Shown: positions 7,118-16,790, counted from the stretch's first letter. The stretch is 64,000 nt of DNA from CADEDV01 sp964412375 (GCA_964412375.1 CAYPOD010000016.1:1-64000), one strand, 5' to 3'. The notes: generated by a model not told the origin, from the sequence alone. Translations and numbers: made by a program.

Positions 7118-7975
7118 AATTTTTGCCAGGCAACGGCTGAGACTTTCTTTCCAGTTCTTTAATATGATACCGTTAGTTTGCTGAATTTTTGATTTATCCA
7201 GAACGGAATAGGCGGGCCGTTTGGCCGCTGTGGGGTATGCTGAAGAAGGAACAGGAGTAATATTACATTTGCTTCCGGAAAGTTCTTTAATGGCAACCGC
7301 AAAATCATACCAGGTGATCATTCCTTCATTGCTAAAATGATAAATTCCGGGTTGCCAGTTGCCGGAAGATATTATCTGCAAGATGGCTTCAGCAAGATCA
7401 GCAGCATAGGTTGGGGAGCCGATTTGGTCGTTCACCACGTTGATTGAATCCCTTTCGTTCATCAGTTGCAGCATCGTCTTCACAAAATTCTTTCCATATT
7501 CAGAATAAACCCATGAAGTACGGATGATAATGGATGCAGGATTAAGTTGCAACGCCTGCCTTTCACCCTCCAGTTTGGAAGCGCCATACACTCCCTGCGG
7601 GTTGGTGGCGTCATCTTCCCTGTAAGGTGCTGTTGCCGTTCCATCAAATACATAATCTGTGGAGATATGAATGAACCGGCAATTATTTTCTTTGCAAACT
7701 GCTGCCAGCACACCCACCGCTTCTGCATTCACCTGGAAAGCCAGTTCCCTTTCCGATTCAGCACGGTCAACAGCCGTGTAAGCGGCGCAGTTGATAAGGT
7801 ATTGCGGATGGTAAGCTTTGAATGAGTTTCGTACCAGTTCAAAATGATGTACAGGAAGATCTTCTCTTGATAAAAAAATAAATGAAAATTGCGGATAGAC
7901 TGATTCAAGTTCCCTGATCTCTTTTCCCAACTGTCCATTGGAACCTGTTACCAATATCACAGGTTTTGTTGTCAT
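7100..7975 (-). CDS. rmlD: dTDP-4-dehydrorhamnose reductase
   Basis: A 291-residue SDR-fold enzyme that reduces dTDP-4-keto-L-rhamnose to dTDP-L-rhamnose with NAD(P)H. It shows the nucleotide-binding GSNGQLG (11-17), catalytic T106, Y130 and K134 (STDYVFDG and YGASK), and the typical TSWVYSEYGKNFV stretch. It is the last gene of the six-gene leftward operon and overlaps rmlC by 4 bp. rmlA and rmlB, needed for the earlier steps, are not in the window and must lie elsewhere if dTDP-rhamnose is made. Confidence 0.93.
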   Translation of the reverse strand: MTTKPVILVTGSNGQLGKEIRELESVYPQFSFIFLSREDLPVHHFELVRNSFKAYHPQYLINCAAYTAVDRAESERELAFQVNAEAVGVLAAVCKENNCRFIHISTDYVFDGTATAPYREDDATNPQGVYGASKLEGERQALQLNPASIIIRTSWVYSEYGKNFVKTMLQLMNERDSINVVNDQIGSPTYAADLAEAILQIISSGNWQPGIYHFSNEGMITWYDFAVAIKELSGSKCNITPVPSSAYPTAAKRPAYSVLDKSKIQQTNGIILKNWKESLSRCLAKIKKHSG

Positions 7976-8532
7976 TCTTCAAAAACAAAACTATTTCTGC
8001 AATCAGCAAATGAGGGAAGAAATTTATCCTTTTCAGAAATGATGGCCTTTTCGGAAGGAATTCTCCAATCAATGGCCAATGCCGCATCATTATAAATAAT
8101 CCCACCTTCACTTTCCTTATTATAAAAGCCATCGCACTTATAAAGAAGTTCCGCCTTATCACTTAGCACAGAAAATCCATGTGCAAACCCTTTTGGTATG
8201 TACAACTGTTTTTTGTTTTCTGAAGAAAGCTCTATAGCATAATGCCTGCCAAAGGTCGGAGATCCATATCTCAGGTCAACGGCAACATCAAGTACATTTC
8301 CAGCGATTGTCCGCACTAATTTTGACTGGGCAAATGGCGGTAACTGGTAGTGAAGGCCCCTGATTACTCCATACACCGACTGGGAGTGGTTATCCTGAAC
8401 AAACCGCAGATCAATTCCCTGCTGCTTAAAAATAGCTTCGTTGTATGATTCATAAAAATATCCACGTTCGTCTTCGAAAACTTTGGGCTCAAATACCAGC
8501 AAACCGGGAATATCAGTTGTAAAAAAAGGCAT
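7972..8532 (-). CDS. rmlC: dTDP-4-dehydrorhamnose 3,5-epimerase
   Basis: A 186-residue cupin-fold epimerase acting on dTDP-4-keto-6-deoxyglucose. Family landmarks are FEDERGYFYESYN near the N-terminus, the catalytic histidine H61 in GVIRGLHYQ, VLDVAVDLRYGSPTFG, and IPKGFAHGFSVLSD. Length is normal. It lies between the nucleotide-sugar dehydrogenase (2 bp upstream) and rmlD (4-bp overlap), so translation of the three is probably coupled. Confidence 0.94.
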   Translation of the reverse strand: MPFFTTDIPGLLVFEPKVFEDERGYFYESYNEAIFKQQGIDLRFVQDNHSQSVYGVIRGLHYQLPPFAQSKLVRTIAGNVLDVAVDLRYGSPTFGRHYAIELSSENKKQLYIPKGFAHGFSVLSDKAELLYKCDGFYNKESEGGIIYNDAALAIDWRIPSEKAIISEKDKFLPSFADCRNSFVFEE

Positions 8533-8534
8533 AG

Positions 8535-9824
8535 CTATAAACTCCAGTATGAACGGTTAACAATTTTATTACGGTAAATCCCTTTCAGGTCTGCAACCAG
8601 CCCATGTGATTTTGTAATGCCTGCAAAATAATCATCGTCAAGATGCATATACTCCCTGTGTGGCACAGTTACGATCACCGCATCATAGTCATTGCCGTTC
8701 TCCCTGGTCAAACCGAATCCATATTCATGTTTCAGTTCTTCCGAATCTGCATACGGATCTTCGACTTCTACATTCACATAGTATGACTGTAATGCTTTCA
8801 CCACTTCTGCCACTTTTGAATTACGTATATCGCTTACGTTTTCTTTGAAGGTTGCACCCTTGATCAGCACTTTCGATGCTTTTACATCACCCGAATTCCT
8901 GATAATATGCTGTACCACTTTTTTGGCTACATATTTTGCCATGTTATCATTGATGTTACGTCCGGCGAGGATCACTTCGGCATCATAGCCCAGTTCATTG
9001 GCTTTATAAGTAAGATAATAGGGGTCTACACCGATACAATGACCGCCTACCAGGCCTGGTTGAAATTTTAAAAAATTCCACTTGGTACCGGCTGCTTCCA
9101 GCACTTCGTAGGTATTAATGTTCATCATGTCAAAAATGATGGACAATTCATTCATTAATGCAATGTTCAGGTCCCTTTGTGTATTTTCAATGATCTTGGC
9201 GGCTTCAGCCACTTTGATGGAAGAGGCTTTATGCACACCGGCCTTCACCACCAGTTCATACACTTTGGCAATCGTTTCCAAAGATGCTGCATCACAACCT
9301 GATACCACTTTTACAATTGTGGCAAGTGTATGTTGTTTATCTCCGGGATTAATTCTCTCAGGTGAATAGCCGATCTTAAAATCTTTTATGGCTTTTAACC
9401 CCGATAATTTTTCAATCACCGGCAAACAATCCTCCTCCGTACAACCGGGATATACAGTAGATTCAAACACCACATAATCTCCTTTCTTGATCACTTTGCC
9501 AATAGTTTCAGATGCTTTTTGTACCGGTACAAGATCGGGCACATTATGCTCATCTACCGGCGTGGGTACAGCCACTATAAAGAACTTTGCCTCTCTCAGT
9601 ACATCCAATGAATCGGTAAAAACGATATCACATCCTTCAAAATCTTCACTGGAAAGTTCATTGCTGGGGTCAATACCCTGCTTCATCAGTTCAATACGTT
9701 TGGGATTAATGTCAAAACCGATCACGGACAGTTTCCGTGCAAACTCCAGTGCGATGGGTAGTCCTACATAACCAAGACCGATTACGGCCAGTTTTGCTTT
9801 TTTATCAACTAAATCCTGGTACAT
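8535..9824 (-). CDS. UDP-N-acetylhexosamine dehydrogenase (TviB/WbpA type)
   Basis: A 429-residue nucleotide-sugar 6-dehydrogenase that makes a UDP-HexNAc uronic acid by two NAD-dependent oxidations. Seen are the Rossmann GLGYVGLP (17-24), the STVYPGCTEE region, the PERINPGD motif typical of the UDP-HexNAc branch, and the catalytic cysteine C263 in GGHCIGVDPYY. It differs from the classical Ugd encoded two genes upstream, so the operon makes at least two kinds of uronic acid. Whether the substrate is UDP-GlcNAc, GalNAc or ManNAc cannot be read from the sequence. Confidence 0.88.
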   Translation of the reverse strand: MYQDLVDKKAKLAVIGLGYVGLPIALEFARKLSVIGFDINPKRIELMKQGIDPSNELSSEDFEGCDIVFTDSLDVLREAKFFIVAVPTPVDEHNVPDLVPVQKASETIGKVIKKGDYVVFESTVYPGCTEEDCLPVIEKLSGLKAIKDFKIGYSPERINPGDKQHTLATIVKVVSGCDAASLETIAKVYELVVKAGVHKASSIKVAEAAKIIENTQRDLNIALMNELSIIFDMMNINTYEVLEAAGTKWNFLKFQPGLVGGHCIGVDPYYLTYKANELGYDAEVILAGRNINDNMAKYVAKKVVQHIIRNSGDVKASKVLIKGATFKENVSDIRNSKVAEVVKALQSYYVNVEVEDPYADSEELKHEYGFGLTRENGNDYDAVIVTVPHREYMHLDDDYFAGITKSHGLVADLKGIYRNKIVNRSYWSL

Positions 9825-9831
9825 TATTCGT

Positions 9832-10818
9832 TTATTTCTGACTGATGAATTCTTTGGGTTGCTTCATTAATTCCTCTTCCGGCAATGATTTGAAATACTC
9901 ATACGTTATTTTCAAACCTTCACTGCGGCTCACTTTGGGTTCCCATCCCAAAATATTTTTGGCTTTGGCGATATCCGGTTGTCTTTGTTTGGGATCATCC
10001 ACCGGCAGGGGTTTATATATAATCTTTACTTTATTGCCTGTCAACGAAAGAATCTCTTCCGCAAATTCTTTTAAAGTGATCTCGTTGGGATTGCCAATGT
10101 TCACAGGCATGGTATAGTCGCTAAGCAATAAGCGATAAATTCCTTCAACCAGGTCATCTACAAAACAAAAACTTCGGGTTTGTGAGCCATCGCCAAAAAC
10201 AGTAAGGTCTTCACCACGCAAAGCCTGGCCGATAAAAGCGGGTAAGGCCCTGCCGTCGTTGAGCCGCATCCGCGGTCCGTAGGTATTGAATATCCTTACG
10301 ATCCTTGTTTCCACTCCATGGAATGTGAAATAAGCTCTCGTTATAGATTCCATATAACGTTTGGCTTCATCATAAACTCCTCTCGGGCCTACCGGGTTTA
10401 CGTTTCCCCAATATTCTTCTGTTTGCGGATGCACCAGCGGATCACCATATACTTCACTGGTGGAAGCCACCAGTATTCTTGCCCCTTTAGCCTTGGCCAG
10501 GCCCAGGCAATTATGTGTTCCCATTGCACCCACTTTCAAGGTCTGTATGGGAATTTTAAGGTAATCAATCGGGCTGGCCGGCGAGGCAAAATGCAAGATG
10601 TAGTCAAGCTGGCCGGGAATATGAATAAACTTCGTTACATCGTGATGATAAAATTCAAATTGTTCGAGTTTAAATAAATGCTCTATATTTTTCAGGTCAC
10701 CGGTAATCAGGTTATCCATTCCTATAACATGATAACCTTCTTTGATAAACCGGTCGCAGAGATGCGAACCAAGAAAACCGGCTGCGCCGGTAACAAGAAC
10801 ACTTTTACGTTGTTGCAT
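9832..10818 (-). CDS. UDP-glucuronate decarboxylase (UDP-xylose synthase type)
   Basis: A 328-residue extended SDR. It has GAAGFLGSHL at 11-20, STSEVYGDP, the UXS hallmark NPVGPRGVYDEAKRYME with catalytic Y149 and K153, RIFNTYGPRM and the GDGSQTRSFCFVDDL signature. The enzyme converts UDP-glucuronic acid, the product of the adjacent Ugd, to UDP-xylose. Gaps to both neighbours are 7 bp. The C-terminal end (KQPKEFISQK) is slightly longer than the core fold. Specificity is inferred from motifs and from the ugd neighbour. Confidence 0.9.
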   Translation of the reverse strand: MQQRKSVLVTGAAGFLGSHLCDRFIKEGYHVIGMDNLITGDLKNIEHLFKLEQFEFYHHDVTKFIHIPGQLDYILHFASPASPIDYLKIPIQTLKVGAMGTHNCLGLAKAKGARILVASTSEVYGDPLVHPQTEEYWGNVNPVGPRGVYDEAKRYMESITRAYFTFHGVETRIVRIFNTYGPRMRLNDGRALPAFIGQALRGEDLTVFGDGSQTRSFCFVDDLVEGIYRLLLSDYTMPVNIGNPNEITLKEFAEEILSLTGNKVKIIYKPLPVDDPKQRQPDIAKAKNILGWEPKVSRSEGLKITYEYFKSLPEEELMKQPKEFISQK

Positions 10819-10825
10819 TTAAATA

Positions 10826-12136
10826 TTAGTTTATGATAGCCCGCCCCACACTTACATAGTGGAATCCCAGTTTCTTCATTGTTTCCAGGTCAAAGAGATT
10901 TCTACCGTCGAAGATAGCCTTGTTTTTCAACGCAGAAATGATTTGCGAAAAATCCGGTGTTCGAAACTCATTCCACTCTGTGGCAATGATCAATGCGTCT
11001 GCATTTTTTAATGCCCCATAACGGCTGTCTGCATAAATTATTTTATCACCGATCTGTGTTTTGACATTCTTCATGGCTTCCGGGTCAAAAGCAGTGATTG
11101 TTGCGCCTGCTTTTGTCAGTTCTTCGATCATATACAAAGCCGGTGCTTCGCGGATATCATCTGTATTTGGCTTAAAGGCAAGCCCCCATAGCGCAAAATG
11201 CTTTCCTTTCAGATCACCGTTAAAATAATGATTGATCGCCGGCATCAGGTGCAGCTTTTGCTTTTGATTGACATCCATCACGGCATTCAATATCTGGAAA
11301 TCATAATTCACTTCACTGGCCGATTTCACCAATGCCTGCACATCTTTGGGGAAACAACTGCCTCCATAACCTATTCCCGGGAAAAGAAATCGTTTGCCAA
11401 TTCTTTCATCACTGCCGATACCACGGCGTACCATATCTACATCTGCGCCAAGCAGCTCGCATAGCTTCGCCACCTCATTCATAAAAGATATTTTGGTGGC
11501 AAGAAAAGAATTTGCGGCATACTTGGTCAGCTCTGCTGAACGTTCATCCATGAAAATAACAGGATTGCCCTGGCGAACAAATGGTGCATACAACTCACTC
11601 ATCACTTTTCTTGCTCTCTCCGAATTGGTGCCGATGACCACACGGTCAGGTTTCATAAAATCTTCAACAGCCACTCCTTCTCTTAAAAATTCCGGGTTGC
11701 TCACCACATCAAATTCTCCTTTATAATTTTTAGCAATAGCAGTATGCACCTTTTCCGCCGTTCCCACCGGCACGGTGCTTTTGTCCACTATCACTTTGTA
11801 GTCCGAAAGAATCTTTCCGAGATCTTCAGCCACCCCTAGTACATATTTCAGATCGGCTGAACCATCCTCGCCGGGTGGAGTAGGCAAAGCAAGAAAAATG
11901 ACCTCTGCATCACGAATACCTGCTGCAAGGTCAGTGGTAAAATACAGCCGTTGCTCTTTGAGGTTACGGAGAAATATTTTTTCCAGTCCCGGTTCATAGA
12001 TAGTAATCTCACCGTTGCTGAGCTTTTTCACTTTGTTTACGTCTATATCCACACAGGTTACCGTATTGCCTGTTTCAGCAAAACAGGTTCCTGTTACCAA
12101 TCCAACATAGCCCGTTCCAACGACTGCAATTTTCAT
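10826..12136 (-). CDS. ugd: UDP-glucose 6-dehydrogenase
   Basis: A 436-residue enzyme oxidising UDP-glucose to UDP-glucuronate with 2 NAD+. Visible are the NAD-binding GTGYVGLVTG (7-16), DKSTVPVGT, SNPEFLREG, and the catalytic cysteine C261 in GIGYGGSCFPKD, followed by WGLAFKPNTDDIREAP. It is the second gene of the operon, 7 bp after the aminotransferase and 7 bp before the UDP-glucuronate decarboxylase that would use its product. Confidence 0.95.
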   Translation of the reverse strand: MKIAVVGTGYVGLVTGTCFAETGNTVTCVDIDVNKVKKLSNGEITIYEPGLEKIFLRNLKEQRLYFTTDLAAGIRDAEVIFLALPTPPGEDGSADLKYVLGVAEDLGKILSDYKVIVDKSTVPVGTAEKVHTAIAKNYKGEFDVVSNPEFLREGVAVEDFMKPDRVVIGTNSERARKVMSELYAPFVRQGNPVIFMDERSAELTKYAANSFLATKISFMNEVAKLCELLGADVDMVRRGIGSDERIGKRFLFPGIGYGGSCFPKDVQALVKSASEVNYDFQILNAVMDVNQKQKLHLMPAINHYFNGDLKGKHFALWGLAFKPNTDDIREAPALYMIEELTKAGATITAFDPEAMKNVKTQIGDKIIYADSRYGALKNADALIIATEWNEFRTPDFSQIISALKNKAIFDGRNLFDLETMKKLGFHYVSVGRAIIN

Positions 12137-12143
12137 GTAATTA

Positions 12144-13274
12144 TTATTTATTTAGGTATTCTAATACTTTTGATGAAATAAAACCCAGTTGCTCATTGTC
12201 CATCTCGGTGTGTATGGGCAGCGAGATCACTCTTTCGGTCAACCAGTCGGTCACCGGCATTTCCTGTGAGGCCACATTGAAATGCGCAAACATTTTTTGC
12301 TTATGACCCGGCACCGGGTAATAGATCATAGCGGGTATTTTATGTTCAGCCAAAAATGTTTTTAACCCATTCCTGTCAACTCCTTCCAGCAAGACCGTGT
12401 ATTGATGAAAAACATGGTGACTATACTCTGCCCTGTAAGGCGTGCTGATCTTTGGATGATTGGCAAAAGCCTTGTCATAAAAATCAGCCACCGCACTCCT
12501 GGCCTCAGTATAATCATCAAGATGTTTTAGTTTGATGCCCAATATAGCTGCCTGTATGGAATCGAGACGGCTGTTGCAGCCCACCACATCATGATAGTAT
12601 TGCCTGCTCTGGCCATGATTAGCGATCATTCGGATTTTAGCGGCCAGTTCATCATCATGGGTGAAAATAGCGCCGCCATCACCAAAAGCACCAAGATTTT
12701 TTGAAGGATAAAAAGAGGTTGTACCAATATGACCAATGGTGCCTGTCTTTTTAACTGACCCATCTGAAAACCGGTAACTGCTGCCAATAGCCTGTGCATT
12801 ATCTTCTATCACAAACAGGTTATGCTTTTGAGCAATGTCCATGATCTCCTGCATGGGTGCAGACTGGCCGTATAAATGAACCGGGACAATGGCTTTTGTT
12901 TTTGGAGTGATCGCTTTCTCCAGCGCTGCCGGATCGATGCAAAAAGTTTTGGGATCCACTTCCACAAACACCGGTGTAAGCCTGAGCAGGGCAATCACTT
13001 CTGTAGTGGCAATATAGGTGAATGAAGGAGTGATGACCTCATCACCCGGCTGCAATCCAAGGGCCATCATGGCAATTTGCAATGCATCGGTACCGTTGGC
13101 ACAAGGTATCGTATGCTTAACGTCCAGATAGGCTGAAAGACCATTGGCAAAATCTGTTACCGCCTTCCCGTTTATAAACGCCGTGCTTTCCATGACTTCC
13201 AGTACAGCCCTGTCCACATCATCTTTTATTTTATGATACTGCGTCTTCGTGTCAACCATTTGGATCGGTCGCAT
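12144..13274 (-). CDS. DegT/DnrJ/EryC1/StrS family sugar aminotransferase
   Basis: A 376-residue PLP enzyme, the first gene of the leftward operon. Motifs: GTDALQIA (61-68) for phosphate binding, D158 in VIEDNAQAIG, and the Schiff-base lysine K192 in SFYPSKNLGAFGDGG. Family members transfer an amino group from glutamate or glutamine to a keto-sugar nucleotide for O-antigen, capsule or glycoprotein glycans. The matching keto-sugar-forming dehydratase is not in the window; the acceptor is therefore unknown. Confidence 0.92.
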   Translation of the reverse strand: MRPIQMVDTKTQYHKIKDDVDRAVLEVMESTAFINGKAVTDFANGLSAYLDVKHTIPCANGTDALQIAMMALGLQPGDEVITPSFTYIATTEVIALLRLTPVFVEVDPKTFCIDPAALEKAITPKTKAIVPVHLYGQSAPMQEIMDIAQKHNLFVIEDNAQAIGSSYRFSDGSVKKTGTIGHIGTTSFYPSKNLGAFGDGGAIFTHDDELAAKIRMIANHGQSRQYYHDVVGCNSRLDSIQAAILGIKLKHLDDYTEARSAVADFYDKAFANHPKISTPYRAEYSHHVFHQYTVLLEGVDRNGLKTFLAEHKIPAMIYYPVPGHKQKMFAHFNVASQEMPVTDWLTERVISLPIHTEMDNEQLGFISSKVLEYLNK

Positions 13275-13303
13275 CCGGGAAAGGGTTTAAAGATTCAAGA
13301 GGT

Positions 13304-13319
13304 CATTTTGATCAAAATG
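13304..13319. promoter_or_regulatory. 16-bp perfect palindrome upstream of the nucleotide-sugar operon
   Basis: CATTTTGATCAAAATG lies 30 bp upstream of the start codon of the first operon gene, in the divergent region with waaA. Its symmetry and place fit an operator for a dimeric regulator, but no regulator is identified. Confidence 0.45.
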
Positions 13320-13456
13320 CAAGTATCAACCGCACCTTTTCTGCCGCACCATAGCCATCTTAACCTGCCTGGCTTTAAATAAGTGGCGCAAAAATAGTAA
13401 AATAAGGATAGTTTACCCGATTGCTTTTACTTTTGTCCGGCTTAACTATCAAAGAC

Positions 13457-14725
13457 TTGGGACTTATTTTCTATCATATCTTTTTGGCATTGTTCCATAT
13501 GGCTGTTTTGGTATCTTCCCTGTTCAGTGCCAAGGCCAGGAAATGGAGGGAAGGGCGCCGTAGTATTTTTCAGCGGCTGAAACAAGCTATCCCGGCAAAT
13601 GAAAAGGTCATCTGGATGCATTGTGCATCACTGGGTGAGTTTGAACAAGGCCGGCCCGTGCTGGAAAACATCCGCCGGCAATATCCCGGTCATAAAATCC
13701 TGCTTACTTTTTTTTCCCCTTCGGGCTATGAGATCAGGAAAAACTACGATGGTGCAGACTGGGTTTTTTATTTACCCATGGATGGTCGCCGCAATGCCCG
13801 GTGTTTTATGGAGATCATCCATCCAACCCTGGTGATCTTTGTAAAATATGAATTCTGGTATTACTATCTGACAGCAGTGAAAAAGAAAAACATACCTCTA
13901 TTACTTATTTCTTCCAGCTTTCGCAGCCAGCAGCTTTTTTTCCGCTGGTATGGAGGCCTGCATCGCAAAATGCTTCATTGCTTCACTCACATATTTGTAC
14001 AGGATAGCCAATCAAAAGCGTTATTGGACAAAGCCGGCCTGGCTGTCAGCTGCAGTGTTGCCGGGGATACCCGCTTTGACAGGGTTTCTGCTATCGCTGA
14101 TAAATTTGAACCCATTTCAGCAATAGAAATTTTTGCAGATAACAAAAAAGTTTTTATTGCCGGCAGCACCTGGCCCGAAGATGAAAGGGTTATTCAAAAG
14201 GCTTTTGCCACATTAACTGACAATGACCTCAAACTCATCATTGCCCCGCATGAAATCAATGAGCGTCATATCAGCAACCTGTTGAAATTATTTCCTGGTG
14301 CGCTGTTGTACTCACAATTCAATACAGAAGCAGCCAAAAATGCTGCTGTCCTGATCATTGATAATATCGGCATGTTATCCCGGCTGTATAAATATGCATG
14401 GATCACTTATGTGGGCGGCGCCCAGATCAAAAGAGGTATACACAATGTGCTGGAAGCAGCTGTATATGACAAGATCGTTTTGTTTGGTCCTGAATATGAT
14501 AAAAATCCGGAAGTGGTTGAACTTGTCAAAGCCGGTGGCGGTATTCCCATCAATGACATACAAAAAGATGGCCAGTTACTGCGGCAGGTAATTGAAGTGT
14601 TGCTGGCCGGTCAGGAGGAATATGCAATGCGCAGTAAAGCAGCGGGGGATTTTGTGAGAGATCGCCGCGGTGCAACGGCTTCTATTATGCGTTTCATTCA
14701 GGAGAACCGTCTTTTGACCAACTGA
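13457..14725 (+). CDS. waaA: 3-deoxy-D-manno-octulosonic acid (Kdo) transferase
   Basis: A GT30-family membrane-anchored glycosyltransferase that adds Kdo to lipid A precursors at the inner face of the inner membrane. The N-terminal hydrophobic anchor (GLIFYHIFLALFHMAVLV) is followed by AKARKWREGRRS, HCASLGEFEQGRPV with the catalytic glutamate, SPSGYEIRKNY, and GSTWPEDERV. The frame is open from a TTG at 13421, but TACTTTTG at 13428-13435 looks like a -7 promoter element, and family alignment favours the TTG at 13457. The last 28 bp overlap the convergent gene on the other strand. Confidence 0.9.
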   Translation: MGLIFYHIFLALFHMAVLVSSLFSAKARKWREGRRSIFQRLKQAIPANEKVIWMHCASLGEFEQGRPVLENIRRQYPGHKILLTFFSPSGYEIRKNYDGADWVFYLPMDGRRNARCFMEIIHPTLVIFVKYEFWYYYLTAVKKKNIPLLLISSSFRSQQLFFRWYGGLHRKMLHCFTHIFVQDSQSKALLDKAGLAVSCSVAGDTRFDRVSAIADKFEPISAIEIFADNKKVFIAGSTWPEDERVIQKAFATLTDNDLKLIIAPHEINERHISNLLKLFPGALLYSQFNTEAAKNAAVLIIDNIGMLSRLYKYAWITYVGGAQIKRGIHNVLEAAVYDKIVLFGPEYDKNPEVVELVKAGGGIPINDIQKDGQLLRQVIEVLLAGQEEYAMRSKAAGDFVRDRRGATASIMRFIQENRLLTN

Positions 14726-15411
14726 TCAAAATGTGCAACAATAGGGTTATCGTTGCTCCAGCCCAATTTAGTTTTCATTTCCCGGTTAATCCAGTATTCA
14801 GCTTCAGCATAAATATTAAAGTTGTTGATCGTTTTGATGCTGCGTTCATACATCGCTTCATCGCCCCTGAAAAGTTCATTAATAAACAGAAACCGGTCGT
14901 TGATGCCGATGGCTTTGCGCAGATCTTTCACCGGTGTTTCTTTCAGCACTTCCACCAGTTCTGTTTTGTTTTGTTTCAGTTTATCATTTAGCGACTCGGC
15001 GAGGCTGCTGTTATCATTTAGTTCCTTATCTCTAGGCTGATGGGAAAGAGTAGGAATTTCTGTCATCGGGTCAAAAACCATATCCAGCTGGCCATTCTTT
15101 TGCAACAGGGATACAGCGCCATCATCCACCAGCAGGGTTTCTTTCACCCGTTGAGTTTGTGTTTCTTTGGCGGGCTCATGCACAGGTGCCGGTTTTGGTG
15201 CAAACTTTTCATATTGCGAAGCTGTCACAGCCGGTGTTGATGGCAGCAAAACGGCCACTTTTGAAGTGCCCAGCGTTTTAGCGCTGTCCCGCTGCTGCAA
15301 TAAAGCCAGTTCCTGTTGCAGCAGTTGAACTGTCAACAGCATTTGTGCAGGATCTGTTTGCTGCTCAAACTGTGTTTTCAGTTTATGTATCAATGTTTCT
15401 ATTCGTTGCAT
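14698..15411 (-). CDS. Conserved hypothetical protein with a coiled-coil N-terminus
   Basis: A 237-residue soluble protein, not assigned to a characterised family. Residues 1-45 are rich in L, Q and K in a heptad-like pattern; the middle is low-complexity with many P, A and T; the last 90 residues (from ELVEVLKETPVKDLRKAIG) look like a compact helical domain with NDRFLFINELFRGDEAMYE. The C-terminal block resembles a conserved Bacteroidota domain of unknown function. No signal peptide or membrane segment. It converges on waaA with a 28-bp overlap. tdk diverges from it to the right. Confidence 0.65.
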   Translation of the reverse strand: MQRIETLIHKLKTQFEQQTDPAQMLLTVQLLQQELALLQQRDSAKTLGTSKVAVLLPSTPAVTASQYEKFAPKPAPVHEPAKETQTQRVKETLLVDDGAVSLLQKNGQLDMVFDPMTEIPTLSHQPRDKELNDNSSLAESLNDKLKQNKTELVEVLKETPVKDLRKAIGINDRFLFINELFRGDEAMYERSIKTINNFNIYAEAEYWINREMKTKLGWSNDNPIVAHFDQLVKRRFS

Positions 15412-15507
15412 TTTGCTACTTTTGGCCGGTTGGCCGGTGGCGGACTAAAATTACAAACTGTTTACCAATATAACTGTCAGGTTTTTTACGAAGTATAAAT
15501 CTTAACA

Positions 15508-16080
15508 ATGTTCATAGAACCAAATATCCGGGGCGACAAGCGGGGATGGATAGAAGTGATATGCGGCTCCATGTTTAGTGGCAAAACCGAAGAACTGATC
15601 CGCCGGCTGAAAAGAGTGAAGATCGCCAACCTGAAAGTAGAGATCTTCAAACCGGCCGTAGATATACGCTACGATGAGGTGAAGATTGTTTCACATGATA
15701 CCAATGCGATCCAGTCCACACCCATTGATAATTCCCAGAAAATATTACTCATGGCCAATGATGTGGATGTGATCGGCATTGATGAGGCACAGTTCTTTGA
15801 TGAAGAAATCGCTAACGTGTGTGATGAACTGGCCTATCGGGGAATACGGGTAATCGTGGCCGGGCTGGATATGGATTTTATGGGGAAACCCTTTGGTCAG
15901 ATGCCATTTATTATGGCCAAAGCTGATTATGTAACCAAACTGCATGCTATTTGTGTGAAATGCGGCAATATTGCCAACTATTCCTATCGCAAAGTGCCCA
16001 ATGAAGACCAGGTGATGCTGGGGGCAAAAGATGTGTATGAACCAAGATGCCGCAAATGCTATAATGAAAATAAAGATTGA
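15508..16080 (+). CDS. tdk: Thymidine kinase (type II)
   Basis: A 190-residue enzyme phosphorylating thymidine to dTMP with ATP in the salvage pathway. P-loop GSMFSGKT (20-27), catalytic E93 in IDEAQFF, and a structural zinc site of C149, C152, C181 and C184 at the C-terminus. Length is usual for TK1-like bacterial enzymes. The stop codon overlaps the start of ccmB by 4 bp (TTGA), so the two are likely co-translated although functionally unrelated. Confidence 0.96.
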   Translation: MFIEPNIRGDKRGWIEVICGSMFSGKTEELIRRLKRVKIANLKVEIFKPAVDIRYDEVKIVSHDTNAIQSTPIDNSQKILLMANDVDVIGIDEAQFFDEEIANVCDELAYRGIRVIVAGLDMDFMGKPFGQMPFIMAKADYVTKLHAICVKCGNIANYSYRKVPNEDQVMLGAKDVYEPRCRKCYNENKD

Positions 16081-16736
16081 GCCGGGCAAAACACATATAC
16101 TCCCTGTTAAAAAAAGACCTGTTGCTGGAGATCCGGCAGCAGTATAGTTTTTACGGCATCCTTTTGTATATCGGCGCCACCATTTTTGTGCTGAATATGG
16201 CTATCAAAGAACCCGAACCAAAAGTGTGGAATGGCCTGTTCTGGGTGATTCAGTTATTCATCTGTATCAATGCGGTGGCCAAAAGTTTTTTGCAGGAAAG
16301 CAAGGGCCGGTTGCTCTACTTCTATTCCATAGCCAGCCCTGTTAATTTTGTGCTGGCCAAATTGCTGTTCAATACTCTCCTGATGTTGCTGATGAGTTTG
16401 TTGAGCCTGTTGCTCTTCAGCTTATTCCTGGGTGTGCCTGGCATTCAAAAAACTATGCAGTTTATAGGGCTGGTGGTGCTGGGCGGCTGGAGCCTGAGCC
16501 TGGTCTTCACTTTCCTGGCCGCCATTGCTGCCAAAGCGCAGCAAAATGCTGCGATCATGGCTGTGCTGGGTTTCCCGCTTATTATTCCGCAACTTTTATT
16601 ATTGATGCAATTATCCGGGATCGCCTTTGCACCTTTCTTATTCATGCCTGTAGGTACCGTTTTGCTGCTTATTGCTCTCGATGTGCTGGTCATATTGCTG
16701 GCCGTTATCCTGTTTCCTTTTCTTTGGAAAGATTAA
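16077..16736 (+). CDS. ccmB: Heme exporter protein CcmB
   Basis: A 219-residue integral membrane protein with about six hydrophobic segments and an N-terminal cytoplasmic stretch (HIYSLLKKDLLLEIRQQYS) typical of CcmB. With CcmA and CcmC it releases heme-loaded CcmE for cytochrome c maturation. Start is a TTG whose last bases form the tdk stop codon (TTGA). ccmC and a CcmD-like gene follow after a promoter; ccmA is not in the window. Confidence 0.88.
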   Translation: MSRAKHIYSLLKKDLLLEIRQQYSFYGILLYIGATIFVLNMAIKEPEPKVWNGLFWVIQLFICINAVAKSFLQESKGRLLYFYSIASPVNFVLAKLLFNTLLMLLMSLLSLLLFSLFLGVPGIQKTMQFIGLVVLGGWSLSLVFTFLAAIAAKAQQNAAIMAVLGFPLIIPQLLLLMQLSGIAFAPFLFMPVGTVLLLIALDVLVILLAVILFPFLWKD

Positions 16737-16790
16737 AACACGAACCTGATGCGGGCCTCAATGCTACAAGCTGATATTACCGGTTGTTCG

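Noticed and set aside
13421..13456. TTG at 13421 as waaA start
   Set aside because: TACTTTTG at 13428-13435 matches the -7 promoter consensus and homologues start close to the TTG at 13457.
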